This document shows positions 13,100 to 26,508 of a stretch of DNA of 64,000 nt, piece after piece; position 1 is the stretch's first letter, and each line of letters opens with the position of its first letter. The DNA is from Glandiceps talaboti (lineage: Eukaryota > Hemichordata > Enteropneusta > Spengelidae), in contig NC_135559.1 of the NCBI RefSeq assembly GCF_964340395.1, forward strand, positions 6,503,759 to 6,567,758, written 5' to 3'. The translations under genes and the position numbers were made by a program. The notes beneath the pieces are model-generated. The model worked only from the letters and a program-made list of their open reading frames with translations, did not search any database and was not told where the DNA came from.

Positions 13100-13177
13100 A
13101 TATAACCATATATATATATGGTTATTTCTACCGTTCTACATACATATATATTGAGCACTGTGTAGTCCAGCATAGAC

Positions 13178-13262
<85 letters not shown>

Positions 13263-13990
13263 TTGGTAGTACTGGAACTCTTTCTTGGGTGTAACTCGGA
13301 GTTTCACGCATATTGCGATCGTAGGTATATATATATATATATATATATATCAAAGGACAGTAAGTGAATTGAAATAAAATTCCAACTAACGTGGCCATGA
13401 AGCGGTCATGAAATATCTCTTTATACTTGAATACATTGCCAAACTAAACGAGAGAGTTCAAACGGACACTGTAGCATATTATAGTGAATATCTGTAGCAG
13501 GTAACAATAGATTTATATCTTCTAAGTAGCAAAAACTTGACATAGTCAAATATGATTAAGGTTGTGTTTTTTGGGGGTTTTTTTTGTTTTGTTGTTGTTG
13601 TTGTTGTTTTGTTTTTTGTTTTTTTTTTGGGGGGGGTTCGATGCTCAACAATGTACTATTTAATATGACTGAAAAAAGACTTCATCAGCAATAAAAAGGA
13701 GTCATCAGATGGGAAGCTTGAAAAACGATTTATGGAATTATTGAAGTTCATGGTCATTAACACCTACTATTTAAAAGGTACATGTAACACATCTAGTATA
13801 CGAGCTGATAGACCAGTGAGAGTAGTTGATGGATGAGACGAGGTGAAAACATGATTGATAACGAGTCACGTGACCATAACAACTAACAATAGTCGAAGAT
13901 ATAATGTCATCAATGATAGTCTATAATGGCCTAAAACTATGCAGTAGAATGTAGTACATGTTATGGTACAATGTAGATAGACAGACAGGA
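13100..13990 (-). mobile_element. Dispersed repeat family A, copy 2 (rearranged)
   Basis: Reverse-complement relative of 550-1235, flanked by a GATA/GACA array on its right as copy 1 is by CTAT. At its left the TA-linked end is more complex. It holds the TTGAGCACTGTGTAGTCCAG module, a TA array, then the TTTTGGTAGTACTGGAACTC module and a second short TA array. A T/G-rich stretch near 13560-13640 interrupts the similarity. Confidence 0.7.
13180..13258. repeat. TA dinucleotide array inside family A copy 2
   Basis: About 39 TA units, with a shorter run at 13326-13350. Confidence 0.95.
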
Positions 13991-14016
13991 AAGATAGACA
14001 CACATACAGACAGTTA

Positions 14017-14190
<174 letters not shown>

Positions 14191-14429
14191 TCGAATAATT
14201 CGAAAACAGCTGAGCAGATTTTGCTGGAATTTAATGGGAATGCATTTAGGGATGTATGGACGAAGAAATATTAAGCATACTATGATTCCATGAGTGATAT
14301 GCAAATTAGGTGTACAAATGTTCATTTTTGGTCAAAAACTTATATCTCAAAAAGTACTTGGTCAATGAGTCCGAAAGTTTCTGAAAGTGTTATTCTGCAT
14401 ATTTTCGTCAAATCATTTTGACAAAATTG

Positions 14430-14990
14430 GCCCTAGCAACCATGACCATGCCCTTAACACCAACCATATGGCAGTATATTGTGTCAAATAACAACATCAT
14501 CTGGTAGGTGAGTAAACATTCAAAAAAACGTATGCAAATACCCTAGCAACCATGACCATGCCCATAGCAACGTAGTCAAATGGTCGTGTATTTCACAGAT
14601 AACAATAGGGATTAATAAGACAATTAAATAAACATTCAAAAAATGTATGTAAATTTTCCTAGCATCAAGACCACGCCTATAGCAACAGCCAAACAATCAC
14701 GTATATTGCAAAGATAACAACATGAATAGAAAGACAAATGAATAAACATTCAAAAATGTATACAAATGTGCCTAGCAACAAGACCACGCCCAAACCAAGA
14801 GCCAAATGACCACGTATATTGGAAAGATAATATCAGGAATTCATACACAAGCGAATAAAAACATGCAAAATTGTATACAAATATATCTAACAACATGACC
14901 ACACCCATAGCAACAGTCAAATGGTCGCGTATATCGCAAAGATAGCAACATGGTTGGATAGGCAACTGGATAGTCATTCAGCAAATGAAC
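14430..14990. repeat. Five-unit tandem array, about 114-bp unit
   Basis: Units begin at about 14432, 14543, 14659, 14772 and 14887. Each has CTAGCAAC, GACCACGCCC, ATAGCAAC and AAATGGTCG, then ATAAACATTCAAAAA. Diverged, so old. The upstream 14190-14430 text looks like an associated element end. Confidence 0.8.
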
Positions 14991-15786
14991 ACCTATTGTT
15001 GACATGGACTAGCATATGGATATACATTTTTTAAAAACTGTGCAGTTGTGCTACAACGCTATTGGCGGTATTTCTCATTTCTCATTTCTCATCTCTAAAT
15101 GCTTATTATAATAGGACACCATTATTAATGATATCACTAAATATTATTCACATATTAACACGATAAATAATGGGCTATCAAAATATACATATTTAATATA
15201 CCCCGGTGATGATAATCTTCAATCTTCAACAATTTGCATCATTGTCAAGTCACATGACCTCATCGCTATGTCACAAACTTAAACGATTTGCGTTTTGTCA
15301 GCCGGCAAGGACTTTGATCGATGTATATATTGGTCGCTAGTCCTTTGAGGGTATGATTACCGAGATGGTCCGCTGGTAAACGCGATGAAGCGTGAGCTGT
15401 AGGCCTTTATTTGAGACGAGATCTGATCTAGCCTACTGCATTAATTATACTGTCCTTATAGTTTCATGTACAAAAACCTTGCTGCGATGTCGTAGTTCAT
15501 TGCAGCGAGGACAAAATCTGACTAACGTATGTATCTCAACACACATATATTATACCAAACATGCCCATTCTTCTTTAACGTGATTTTAAAAATATTTGAC
15601 TCCGTTTTCGAACTTCAGTTTTACTTTCAACATCAATTGAGTAATATTTAACACATGCATAAAAATGAGAAGACAGTATAGCTTATTGCATATGTCACTG
15701 TGTACTGTATATGTTTGGTGTACAACGTTTAATCACGTGTATACTATTAGATATTGGGCACTATTTCTAATATGTTTGCAGATCAA
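14991..15786. other. Intergenic stretch, no gene seen
   Basis: Only a short TTTCTCA triplication near 15073. Confidence 0.45.
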
Positions 15787-15868
15787 TAAACCAATCCATC
15801 AATCAATCAATCAGTCAGTCAATCAATCAAAAAATCAATCAACCTGTGTCAGTAAGTCACCTATTCGC

Positions 15869-15907
<39 letters not shown>

Positions 15908-16080
15908 CTCAATCACTCAATCAATCAATCACTCAATCAATCAACCAATCAATGAATGAAACAAACAAGCAAACGAAAAAAACAACAACCAGGCAAACAA
16001 GCAAGCATTGATGCATACACACACATACATACATACATACATACATACATACATACATACATACATACATACATACATAC
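15787..16080. repeat. AATC array and, further right, ATAC array
   Basis: AATC/ACTC units to 15954, a short A-rich spacer, then about 14 ATAC units at 16021-16080. Confidence 0.93.
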
Positions 16081-16771
16081 CCACGTGACCCGGTCAGTGT
16101 TCAAAAATGACCTCATCTCGTCAAAAACCAGTACAAAATAGCGAAGTTATCGCTAACATTTCAAGTTGAAACGTGCGCATCAGCAAAATCATGCTGAAAG
16201 TGGTATTTTGGTGAGATCTTGTTTTAAAATTTCGTCGTACCTTATTTAGTATTTACCGTTTTAAATTAGATAAGAACACTTTAACATTGATATATGGTCA
16301 CGAGAAATCCGTAGTCAATGTTAAAGATAACAAATGTCAGTGGTAGGTAAGGTGCAATTAATTTAATAAATTAAATCCACTCATGTTGTGTGATCATTCA
16401 GAATTACATCACCACATCACAAGGTCTATATTGTGCAGGTGGATTTCTTGTTTAAAGTTTATTTTTTCGAGTGCAAGCCAATAGCGATAAAAAGCTAAAT
16501 AAATAAATACGTGTATTAATTTAGTTATTACAAGGAGGAGGGCCGGGGGAAATTAAGCCCGGTCTGTGGCATAACATGTAACCTTCCCCCTAATCCATTG
16601 TGCTAATAAGTGATTCGCCTCTCTCAATTTCCTTCATATGACCCCCTCCCTATTCAGTTATTTCAATGAAAACCATTTTTCAGGGATTTCTTTTGTAGTA
16701 AGATAGCTTTTAAAGGTATTTGTTGTCACCACACCACAGTAATGTTAAGTAGCCACTTTTCTGTTGTCTAT
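16081..16771. other. Intergenic stretch, no gene seen
   Basis: Begins with a CCACGTGACC E-box context next to the ATAC array; nothing else recognised. Confidence 0.45.
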
Positions 16772-16912
16772 TATGATGTTGTATTGTGCTGTGGTGTGAC
16801 GCGTTGTGTTCTGACGCATTGCATTGTGTTGTGTTGTGCTGTGCTGTGCTATGATGTGCTGTGCTGTGTTGTGTTGTGTTGTGTTGTGTTGTGTTGTGTT
16901 GTGTTGTTTGTT
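16772..16912. repeat. TGTGT-type pentanucleotide array
   Basis: GTTGT/GTGCT pentamers in a row. The Cys/Val/Leu-rich frames are repeat translations. Confidence 0.9.
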
Positions 16913-18439
16913 ATGTTACATATATTGTGTTATCCATTGCCTGTTATGTTGTTATTGGGCTATCTGGTGTGTTGTATTGTGTTGTCTTTCTTGCGTTGTA
17001 CTGGGCTGCTGACGCACAAAGAATTGTCGACAAAAGGTATTGAATATTGTGTTACATAGATTACGTTCCATTGTTAAATTATAATAGTATTGTATACATA
17101 AATGTTACTTCATAGAAATTGTATTTATTAAAAACAAATTGTGTTCTGAATGCGATACATTAAGTGTTTTACAGAAGAAAATTGTCATGTCATTACGTTT
17201 ATGATGAACAGTTCGCTCCCTGAATAAAAAAGGGATAAACTCAGCGAGAACAAAATATTCAAATGTTACAGAGATTAGAAGAGAGAATGATTAATTTCAC
17301 CTGTGGTATACACTAAAATAAATGGTTTCTTTACCTTGCATTCCAGAATAACATTCGAGTAAAGACCAAAAGCTTCTGCGTAAGCCCTTCTTCGCTCAGA
17401 GTGTTTATCTTGACTCGAAAGGGGTATTCCCATACTGTTGTTAACGAGGGTTAGGGGGTTTATCTTGACTCGAAAGGGTTATTCCAATACTGTCAACGAC
17501 TTTAAAATGATGCGAATTTCAGATGACAACTAAATGTCTACACAGCTTATGAATAACCAGTCAAAGAGCATAACATGAAAGGGAAAGGTAAAAATAACAA
17601 TAGACAAAAATGTCTTATATAATTGATTTGTCTTTATCATTTTTTCTTTTGACTAGCTGTTAAAAAATTCTTTTGTAAACTTTGTCTCTGCATAAAATGC
17701 GATTTTGTTTGTGCCTAGATTGTAGATTTGAGAAGATATTGGTATTTCGGACCACAATTCCAGGAAAGTGTAGCTTTTTTGTGTTTTAGATTCATTCTTT
17801 AAAGGATTCTTTAAATGCGAAATTATATGTATGTGATTATTCCAATAGCAGATACACAATATATATATATGGAATCAAAATGTATTGTGAATAACAACAA
17901 TTGATATACAGAACAAAGTACTTGCCTTGATGATATACAATTAAATGTCTTTCTGACTTTTAGATTTACATATGGGAATTAAAGGTCAGCGTATTCGTAG
18001 ATATAAGCCAGCTTTTCTCATTCTCGACTACACTAATTTAGAGCAACAGTAACGGCTACAGCAGCAACAACAACGGTAATATACATCGAAAACATTATAT
18101 GTGCTGTTTCCTTTTCAACAAGACTAGTGGACAATATTTCTTCCATACGATCAAATTAGATTGGTGTAAACTGGTGTCACAAAATAATCCCGATGTTAAA
18201 GAATTCGGCATTAATATAACAATAGAAATTAAATACTGATAGTTAGATCTTTGCCTATTTGTAAGTTTGATGGCTTGGAATATAGTACACGATATTATAA
18301 ATGAGTGAAATTATGATCAAAAGGTGATCGTCAAACAAACTTTCACGAAAGGTCTACGAATCGTCATTTCAAAATACATGTCGACTGCAGGTTAGTAGAT
18401 ACATCTTTTAAGATATATAGACATATACTGTATACAGTT
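16913..18439. other. Intergenic stretch with a small direct duplication
   Basis: TTTATCTTGACTCGAAAGGG with a following ATTCC occurs twice (about 17405 and 17458). No gene seen. Confidence 0.45.
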
Positions 18440-18800
18440 GATGTTATATACAGAAAAAACTCATCTACAGCAAGTTTCAAGTTACCGTTCACTGGCTAAG
18501 TTTGATACAACCACGCAGAAGCTAATAAACCACACATGCTACACTTTAAGATAGCAATATTGAATACTGTTTAATATCTGTGAATGAATGAACTAATGTG
18601 TCTCCATGTACACACCAAATGCAATCGTCAAAACATTGGCACCCGGGTATCTGCGGCTATGATTTTTTTTTTCATATGAATAAAATGTAGCAAGACATTG
18701 CGATCTTGTTATCTTATTGTAGAATATGAAGTTTCTTATCTGTTTCTGTGTGGTTATTTCAAACATAGCCCTTAAAAGATAACTTGAAACTGCCTGTACC
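18440..18800. mobile_element. Foldback element family B, copy 2
   Basis: GCTACACTTTAAGATAGCAA at about 18537 and the inverted partner GATCTTGTTATCTTATTGTA near 18703 mark a diverged copy. The ends (TACAGCAAGTTTCAAGTTAC; AACTTGAAACTGCCTGTA) are inverted repeats. Confidence 0.55.
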
Positions 18801-19809
<1,009 letters not shown>

Positions 19810-20054
19810 AAACAGCACTAATTCTTGAAAACAACGTCGAAATAAAGTTCAAATTTTGCAAGGGATATCACTATCATATTGTTAACGTGTTGCTCTGCCA
19901 CATCTAATATACCAATCATATATCATATATGCAACATAAATAGACGTGATGTACCAGCAGTATTCGCTGCATTCATACAACTTTGTTTTAGATGTACGTG
20001 GTAGCCTTATTGGCACTTCAGGTGATGAGTCTGTGAGTTCTGATGTAAACTGAA

Positions 20055-20080
20055 CAACAACAACAACAACAACAACACCA

Positions 20081-20111
<31 letters not shown>

Positions 20112-20143
20112 CAACAACAACAATAACAACAACAACAACAACA
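20055..20143. repeat. CAA-CAG-CAA trinucleotide array
   Basis: ACA/CAA units flanking a block of CAG units. Confidence 0.93.
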
Positions 20144-23100
20144 AACCTGTTAATGCTTGTCGTTCTTTGTGTAAATATTGCAATGTTATGAAAGACACTA
20201 AAAATACAAAACTCTCTATATAACATGTTGGCCTGCTAACTCACTGTGAACAGAACGCAAACCTGTCCATGTGTAACTTTTACAGCGGTGTAGCTGACTT
20301 CTTTTTAAAACGTTCAATATAAATAGTAACAATTCATCAAACAAGCTAAACAGATTATAAAAAGAGACGAAGGTGCCAGTAAACAAGTAAACGGTAGATG
20401 CATGATGCTGGAAAATAGGCACAGATAATAAGCATTTACTGTGGGGTTTGAGTTAGATTATTAGCGTTCAGCGTACTTTATCTGCGAGCTCCGGGTCGTA
20501 AAGAGCGGGATTGTGTGCACATTTTTCACTCATCGACCACTATAAAAAATGTAATGTATACAGCAAATCCTATTAAGAGAGCGGGAGCACATGCACAGAA
20601 GTACTAGTGACGGTAACCCACTTATTCTTATAAATAAAACACAATTCAATGTATCATATACTTACGTTGGACACTTGTAGGATGAGTTGAACGAAGCTAT
20701 GCTTTTTTTTAGCAGTATGTCCTTTGTTGGATCCACTGCAAGTCAAATTCATGGCCGAAGTCCAGGATTTTAGCATTCTCGGTAGTCGTATCCGGAAAGA
20801 TAAAAGAACGGGGTGCCAAAAAACACTGTGGAGTTGTATTGTTTTCAATATTTCGTTTGAGTACAGCGCTCCTAGTGAAAACCGCGTGTGCGACGATCAA
20901 TCGATCGGTCATATCTATTTAAAATACCGCAGTGAAATGCTGCTTTGAAAGTTAATTTAAGGACAGGGCTGGAAACAAAGCAATAGCTATAATTACCAAC
21001 AACGGTGAATAATGTATGCCTTGAAGACTAACAAAAAAAATGACGTGACCTATGACCTTGCCACAAATGTATATGATTGACGTAAATTCATGCATATATC
21101 CCCTAGCTCAAAAATAGAATATATTCATACTGGCACTACACAATGTGGAACTTGTGTATGCAACATTATTGAATGGTCGTAAATATATTTACCGTTAAAA
21201 GGGATGAGACGATACATATTTGGCTGGATCAAACATCTGTTTGCCCTAAACCCAGCAAAATATGGGGCATACCGGGAAAGTATTACATATATGTAGTGCA
21301 CGGATGGGTTGATATTGCAGCTGTATCTCATACAATGTTGTCCTCGCTAAGGTTTGGCGCGTTCAGTCGCATGTGACGGTATTACACATGACTGTTCACT
21401 AATTATTCTACCAATGATTACCCTCGTATGAGCAAAGAGTATCACATTTAAAAAAGGTGACATCCTTAGGTAAGCATTTTGATGAATGTTTCAGGAGCTG
21501 ACATAAATGTTGAGAGATTATCTGTAAGCAACGAAAGCAGGTCACACTGAGACCATTTTAATTTATATAATGGTCCGGTTTTTAATTTTTACATAACACT
21601 TCACCATATTCAACTAGTGAAATAATGTAATAACATAGGTAAAGTCGCCAAATTCGACAGCATATTGATGTGGTAGAAAAGTTTCCTGTAACATTTCACC
21701 TAGACTAGCAAAAACCCCGAGGGAGTTTTTCTTGTAAAATATACTTTTAACACACTTAATTGATATTACCAGTACATCATGTGCGTTTACTTTAAAATAC
21801 TGCCACACGCTCGCATTAGTCATTTTTGTTTCCAGCAATAATATCTTCTCACCTTGGCATCTCGCAGGAGGTAACTAAAAGCACATTTCATTGGTTCTAT
21901 TGGCCACCACTATTCAATGGAATACAATAAACCTTTAACAAGTGTACATTTTACTGCCAAAAATACCCATGATGTTACAGAAATGGTAGCCTATCTAATG
22001 TTACACAGTTCATGATTCACCTGACAAAAAATGCCTCACATTCCATATTTGATTATGCCAATTTGTAAATTTAATTGCTTTTCAAATTATTTTGATATTT
22101 TGAAATATTTACATTTAAAAAATACAATAAATAGAAATATGTTGATTAAAGGTGTCTCAATCAAAAACACACTCTACTTGACACGTATGCCAATAAAAAG
22201 TGTTGATATTGAATGCCCCATAATTAATTCCTCTGGGTAATAAACTCAAAAATACAATAAATAATAGAGATATATTTTAACGTAGTATAGTAGGATATAA
22301 TAACTTTTGCAATTATTTTATTCAGAAAAACTCCAACCAATTTTCAGTTAAACCATCATTTTTTTAAAAAGTTGCACTAGCTGCAACTGGGACATTCTTT
22401 TCATCAAATAACTGAAGACATATTCACTAAAACAAAATGGCCAATGACTTATTAAAAAAGACATTGTATCTGTTAATTAGTGGTCAATATTATCTGTAGG
22501 TAGTGTAGTGGCAATTTTAAATCTTGAGCAAAAGCTTGGTTTTGAATTTGTCACCATGTTAAAACTGTATATACTAGTTATAACATGGTGTTATTTATTG
22601 ATCACAAGACCACTATATATTCAATGAAAACTGTCAAAATACCTTAATGATTAGACGTTGTTGTACATGTTATTCAGTGGTCGATATTATCCATAAGCAG
22701 TACAGAAACTGGTTGAAATTGTGATCGTCGTTCAGGGCATTAATATTTTGGTGCGGACCGAAAACATCAATTCGATTTGATTTATCATGTATACAGCTAC
22801 AAAGAAAAATATGTGTACCCACATGTAAATGCAATACTGTTCACGGTATACAGTAACACGCCAGTAAGTTATTGTACCTTTAGTAACCAAAACAATTTAC
22901 AAAATCGTTCCACTTGCAAGTAGTGCAGCTTTAAATAGACGTCAAATGGCTATATCCACTTAAATGGATAGCATCACACTTTGCATCTGTAGTCGCGTTC
23001 TTCTATGCTAACCTAAGGTACCATCTACCCCTTTAATGGTGATAAATAACAGATAATCAACCATTATATCTACGATAAAAGTGGACGTCAATGATTCAAA

Positions 23101-23159
23101 GCAATGTTTATTAGATTCTAAATGTTTAGATATTATTCTCCAATATTTGTCTTAGTTTT
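20144..23159. other. Intergenic stretch, no gene recognised
   Basis: 3 kb without simple arrays. Frames of 64-114 codons on both strands, none with a recognisable domain. Confidence 0.45.
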
Positions 23160-23235
23160 AACCAGGAAAGTACGAGTGACCTAAAGGTGCCTTATCAATA
23201 CGAGTAGCTAGACGAGTATAGTCTCTTTCCATTAA
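23160..23235. mobile_element. Hairpin element family C, distant copy
   Basis: CAGGAAAGTACGAGTGACCT, ATACGAGTAGCTAGACGAGT and the end TAGTCTCTTTCC match the family C layout at 51541-51635. Confidence 0.4.
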
Positions 23236-23721
23236 TTGTAGCATGTCGAAACCTGTATATTATAAGTGCACCACGGCGGAGTTGTTTTTTTAGCGACATT
23301 ATGGATAGTTTCTAAATTTGTCAATATTCTGTAATATATGTCCTTGGTGAATACAAAACACCCATACGCTGAGGCCAGTACAATATTTCCACACAGACAC
23401 CTAGATCAGCAATTGTTTCTGTTACTTTACTAACTTTGCTATGTAATAACTTAATTTCATGCCTCTAAAAAATTGCCCTTAGTCTTGTATTTTCAATATT
23501 TATACACCATTTTGTTTGCGTATACTTTGAATTTCAGAGAAGAGAACATGGGTTTCAGGATTATTTGATCGCGACTACATAATCCTCAATGGACGACAAT
23601 TTTAAATAGCCATGTTTAAATTTACATTTTGTTCAGTATGTTCGAATTTTCGGTTACAAATTTTTTATTAAGGTTTTTTATTGAACAAGTTTTTGCATAG
23701 GCTATATATATAGGTTCTGTG

Positions 23722-23723
<2 letters not shown>

Positions 23724-23794
<71 letters not shown>

Positions 23795-23880
23795 CAGATA
23801 TAATAAATACGAGACAAGTTTTATTATTAAGAATGTTATTATTTTTATTTTTTTATTAAGGTTTTTAGTTTTTGCATAGG

Positions 23881-23970
<90 letters not shown>
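23724..23970. repeat. Two TA arrays in a short duplication
   Basis: TA arrays at 23724-23792 and 23880-23970, each preceded by TTTTGCATAGGCTATATATA. The flank is duplicated with the array, about 180 bp apart. Confidence 0.9.
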
Positions 23971-23971
<1 letters not shown>

Positions 23972-24974
23972 TTGTGTGAATTTAGATGTTTGAAACAAAA
24001 CTATACCGCCAAGAACACTAAAGCTACAGACTATGTGACTTTAAATGGGAGCACCACCCCAGCCAGAAAATAATGGCATTTTCGTAAACTTTGGGTTCCA
24101 TTCAAATAAATACATAATAACAACAACAGAGGACCAGAAGAATGTAGCATCCTCTTGAATGTTCAGTGAAAATTACGTAGATGCCTTTATTTCTTGGAGT
24201 GGTGTTCCCCTTTATATAACTGTGGTCGTCCATTTGTTAGTATTCTCAGTGTTACAGTAAATGTTGGTGGCCTACGGAAATGAACAATAAGTAATCATTC
24301 AATTCAATCTACGAAATGTTAGTGTTTTATAACTGATGATTAATAGGGGATAACATCAATAACTCACCATTACCTGTTATGTAATGAACAAGATGACGTG
24401 TATGCAAAGAGTTTCTGTCTCCCGGGGTTATTACAAATCCAACACTGTGACAAGATGAGTTTGCTAGATCGTTATAATTTATTATCTAAAACAACGTGAT
24501 AAATGCACGTGTTTGCTGTATAAAACTGTTAGTTCAATATTTGACGACAGCAGTTGATAGATTGATGCAAAAAATAATTACATGTCTCAATATATCCACA
24601 TGCAATTTTACCATTTGTTTTGAGATCATAATAACAGCATCCTGGAGACTTGGTGGGCGCATGACATATTGCCCACGGATCAACGTGAGAGAAAGTATTT
24701 AAGCATTTTTTTTGTCAAAAATTGCCATTTGCAAGATACTAATATATTTTGGCACTTTATATCTAACATGAACACCGTAATTAAGAAATTAGTATCCACT
24801 TTTCGGCATATAAACCTTCACTCAGCACATATTAGAGCGTCCCCAATCTTTGATTTGCATATTCGAAAAAGGACTGTTTTCCGTCCTCATCACGACAGTC
24901 GGATTACTTTCATTTGCAAACGTCTCTATTTTGAAAAATTACATGAAACTACATTGCCGTTGAATTTCTACTGT

Positions 24975-25175
24975 TATTGATCTGATTAGTTTACGACTGA
25001 AATTATGTATATATGTAATTGATTAAATCATGCTCTTGATTTTAATTGGTTTACGACTAAAATTACATACGTAAATTATTACAATTATATGCTCTTGATT
25101 TTGATTGGTATACAACTGACATTTGTATATATGTAAATGATTACAATTGATGCTCTTGGTTTTGATTCGTCAATG
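24975..25175. repeat. About 60-bp tandem repeat, 3-4 units
   Basis: ATGCTCTTGATTTTGATTGG then TTTACGACTGAAATTACA recurs at about 24978, 25031, 25089 and 25150. Lies downstream of the 149-aa gene. Confidence 0.65.
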
Positions 25176-25381
25176 CTTTAAAGATATGCACACCAGATTT
25201 ATATCAAACCAATGAAAAGTCTCGTACCTGTACCTTAATCTCAGACCCACAAAGAAAAACTCATTACATTTAATTACTGGTTTAAAGCAAAAAAACGAAA
25301 CATTCAACCAAACCCCTAACTCGTGAAGTTAAAACATGCCAAAATATGAAGAAAAAAATCCATTTTCACATTTCATATATA

Positions 25382-25387
25382 TTTATT
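25382..25387 (-). terminator. Possible polyadenylation signal of the 149-aa gene
   Basis: AATAAA on the minus strand about 508 bp past the stop codon, the nearest perfect hexamer I noticed downstream. Such hexamers are common in AT-rich DNA, so this is tentative. Confidence 0.3.
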
Positions 25388-25894
25388 TTACCTTAATAAG
25401 TGTGACGTGGTTTAAAACAAGTAAATACTGAAGTATTTTAGGCATATTTCAAATTAAAGTATCACTTTATCTGTCTAAGTAACCAGTCAATGTCCTCTGT
25501 ACATCCCAAAATAAATGTCTAACTCAGCATCATTTTAGTACTGTCACCGAAAAAACCCACCTAATGTTTGACAGACTGATTTCTTTTCACAAATTGTCAT
25601 CCATATATAAGCTGAAGAGAACAAACAACAAGAAAAATTGCGATCGCCCGTTGATAACTCCAATGTTATATATACGTAAATATACACAAGGATACTTTGT
25701 ACATTGATTAGTAAGAAACACAAAATTTCTCTGGCACTTTTAGTTTCCATTGAATACACACATGAACTATGTCGAGGTGGTTTTTATAAGTACAGCTACA
25801 GGATACTGCTCTGTGAGTTGCATCTTCTTATACGCCGATATATATTGCTCCTGTGTAAATTTAAACGCGAGTCTATACTTAGCCCGTCTCTTCT

Positions 25895-25923
25895 TTACTT
25901 CGTCGTCATCATCGAGACAAATT
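25895..25923 (-). CDS. Exon 5 of the 149-aa calmodulin-like gene (C-terminal tail)
   Basis: A 29-nt terminal exon. The acceptor tttgcag is followed by AATTTGTCTCG and so on, giving EFVSMMTTK then TAA once the split Glu codon is joined. It is too short for a length-based search but matches the calmodulin ending (EFVQMMTAK) in phase, length and sequence. Confidence 0.93.
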
Positions 25924-26102
25924 CTGCAAATAAAATGTAAAAGCATGTGTTTGATAATTAGAAGACGTTTACAGAATTCGACAGTATGACACGCATGATC
26001 GTAATTACTAGATGTATAGTCTCAGTGAACGTATCGACAGCGAACCATCATTTACGTTGCATAATTATTACTTGTGTATGTATGTCTGTCTGTGTGTGTA
26101 TG

Positions 26103-26135
<33 letters not shown>

Positions 26136-26346
26136 GCCTTCCGGTCTGTCTGTCTGTCTGTCTGTGTCTGTCTGTCTGTCTGTCTGTCTGTCTGACTGTC
26201 TGTCTGTCTCTGTGTGTGCTTGTTTGCCTGTCAGTCTCAGTCCGATTGCCTCTATATATGTCTGCCAGTATGTCTTAGTCCTGCTAATGTTTATTTAATT
26301 TCTGGCTTTAAGCTTTTCGCCTGTCTGTCTGTCTGTCTGTCGGTCA

Positions 26347-26384
<38 letters not shown>

Positions 26385-26469
26385 ATGTATGTATGTATGT
26401 GTGTATGTATGTATGTCGGTCTGTCTGTCTGTCTGTCTGCCTGTCTGTCTGTCTCTTCCAGTGTGTCCC

Positions 26470-26508
<39 letters not shown>

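Noticed and set aside
24368-24370. ATG followed by gtgagt as first exon of the fourth gene
   Set aside because: Good donor, but it lies only 1.5 kb past the tail exon of the 149-aa gene, probably too near its 3' end; kept as an alternative to 11747.
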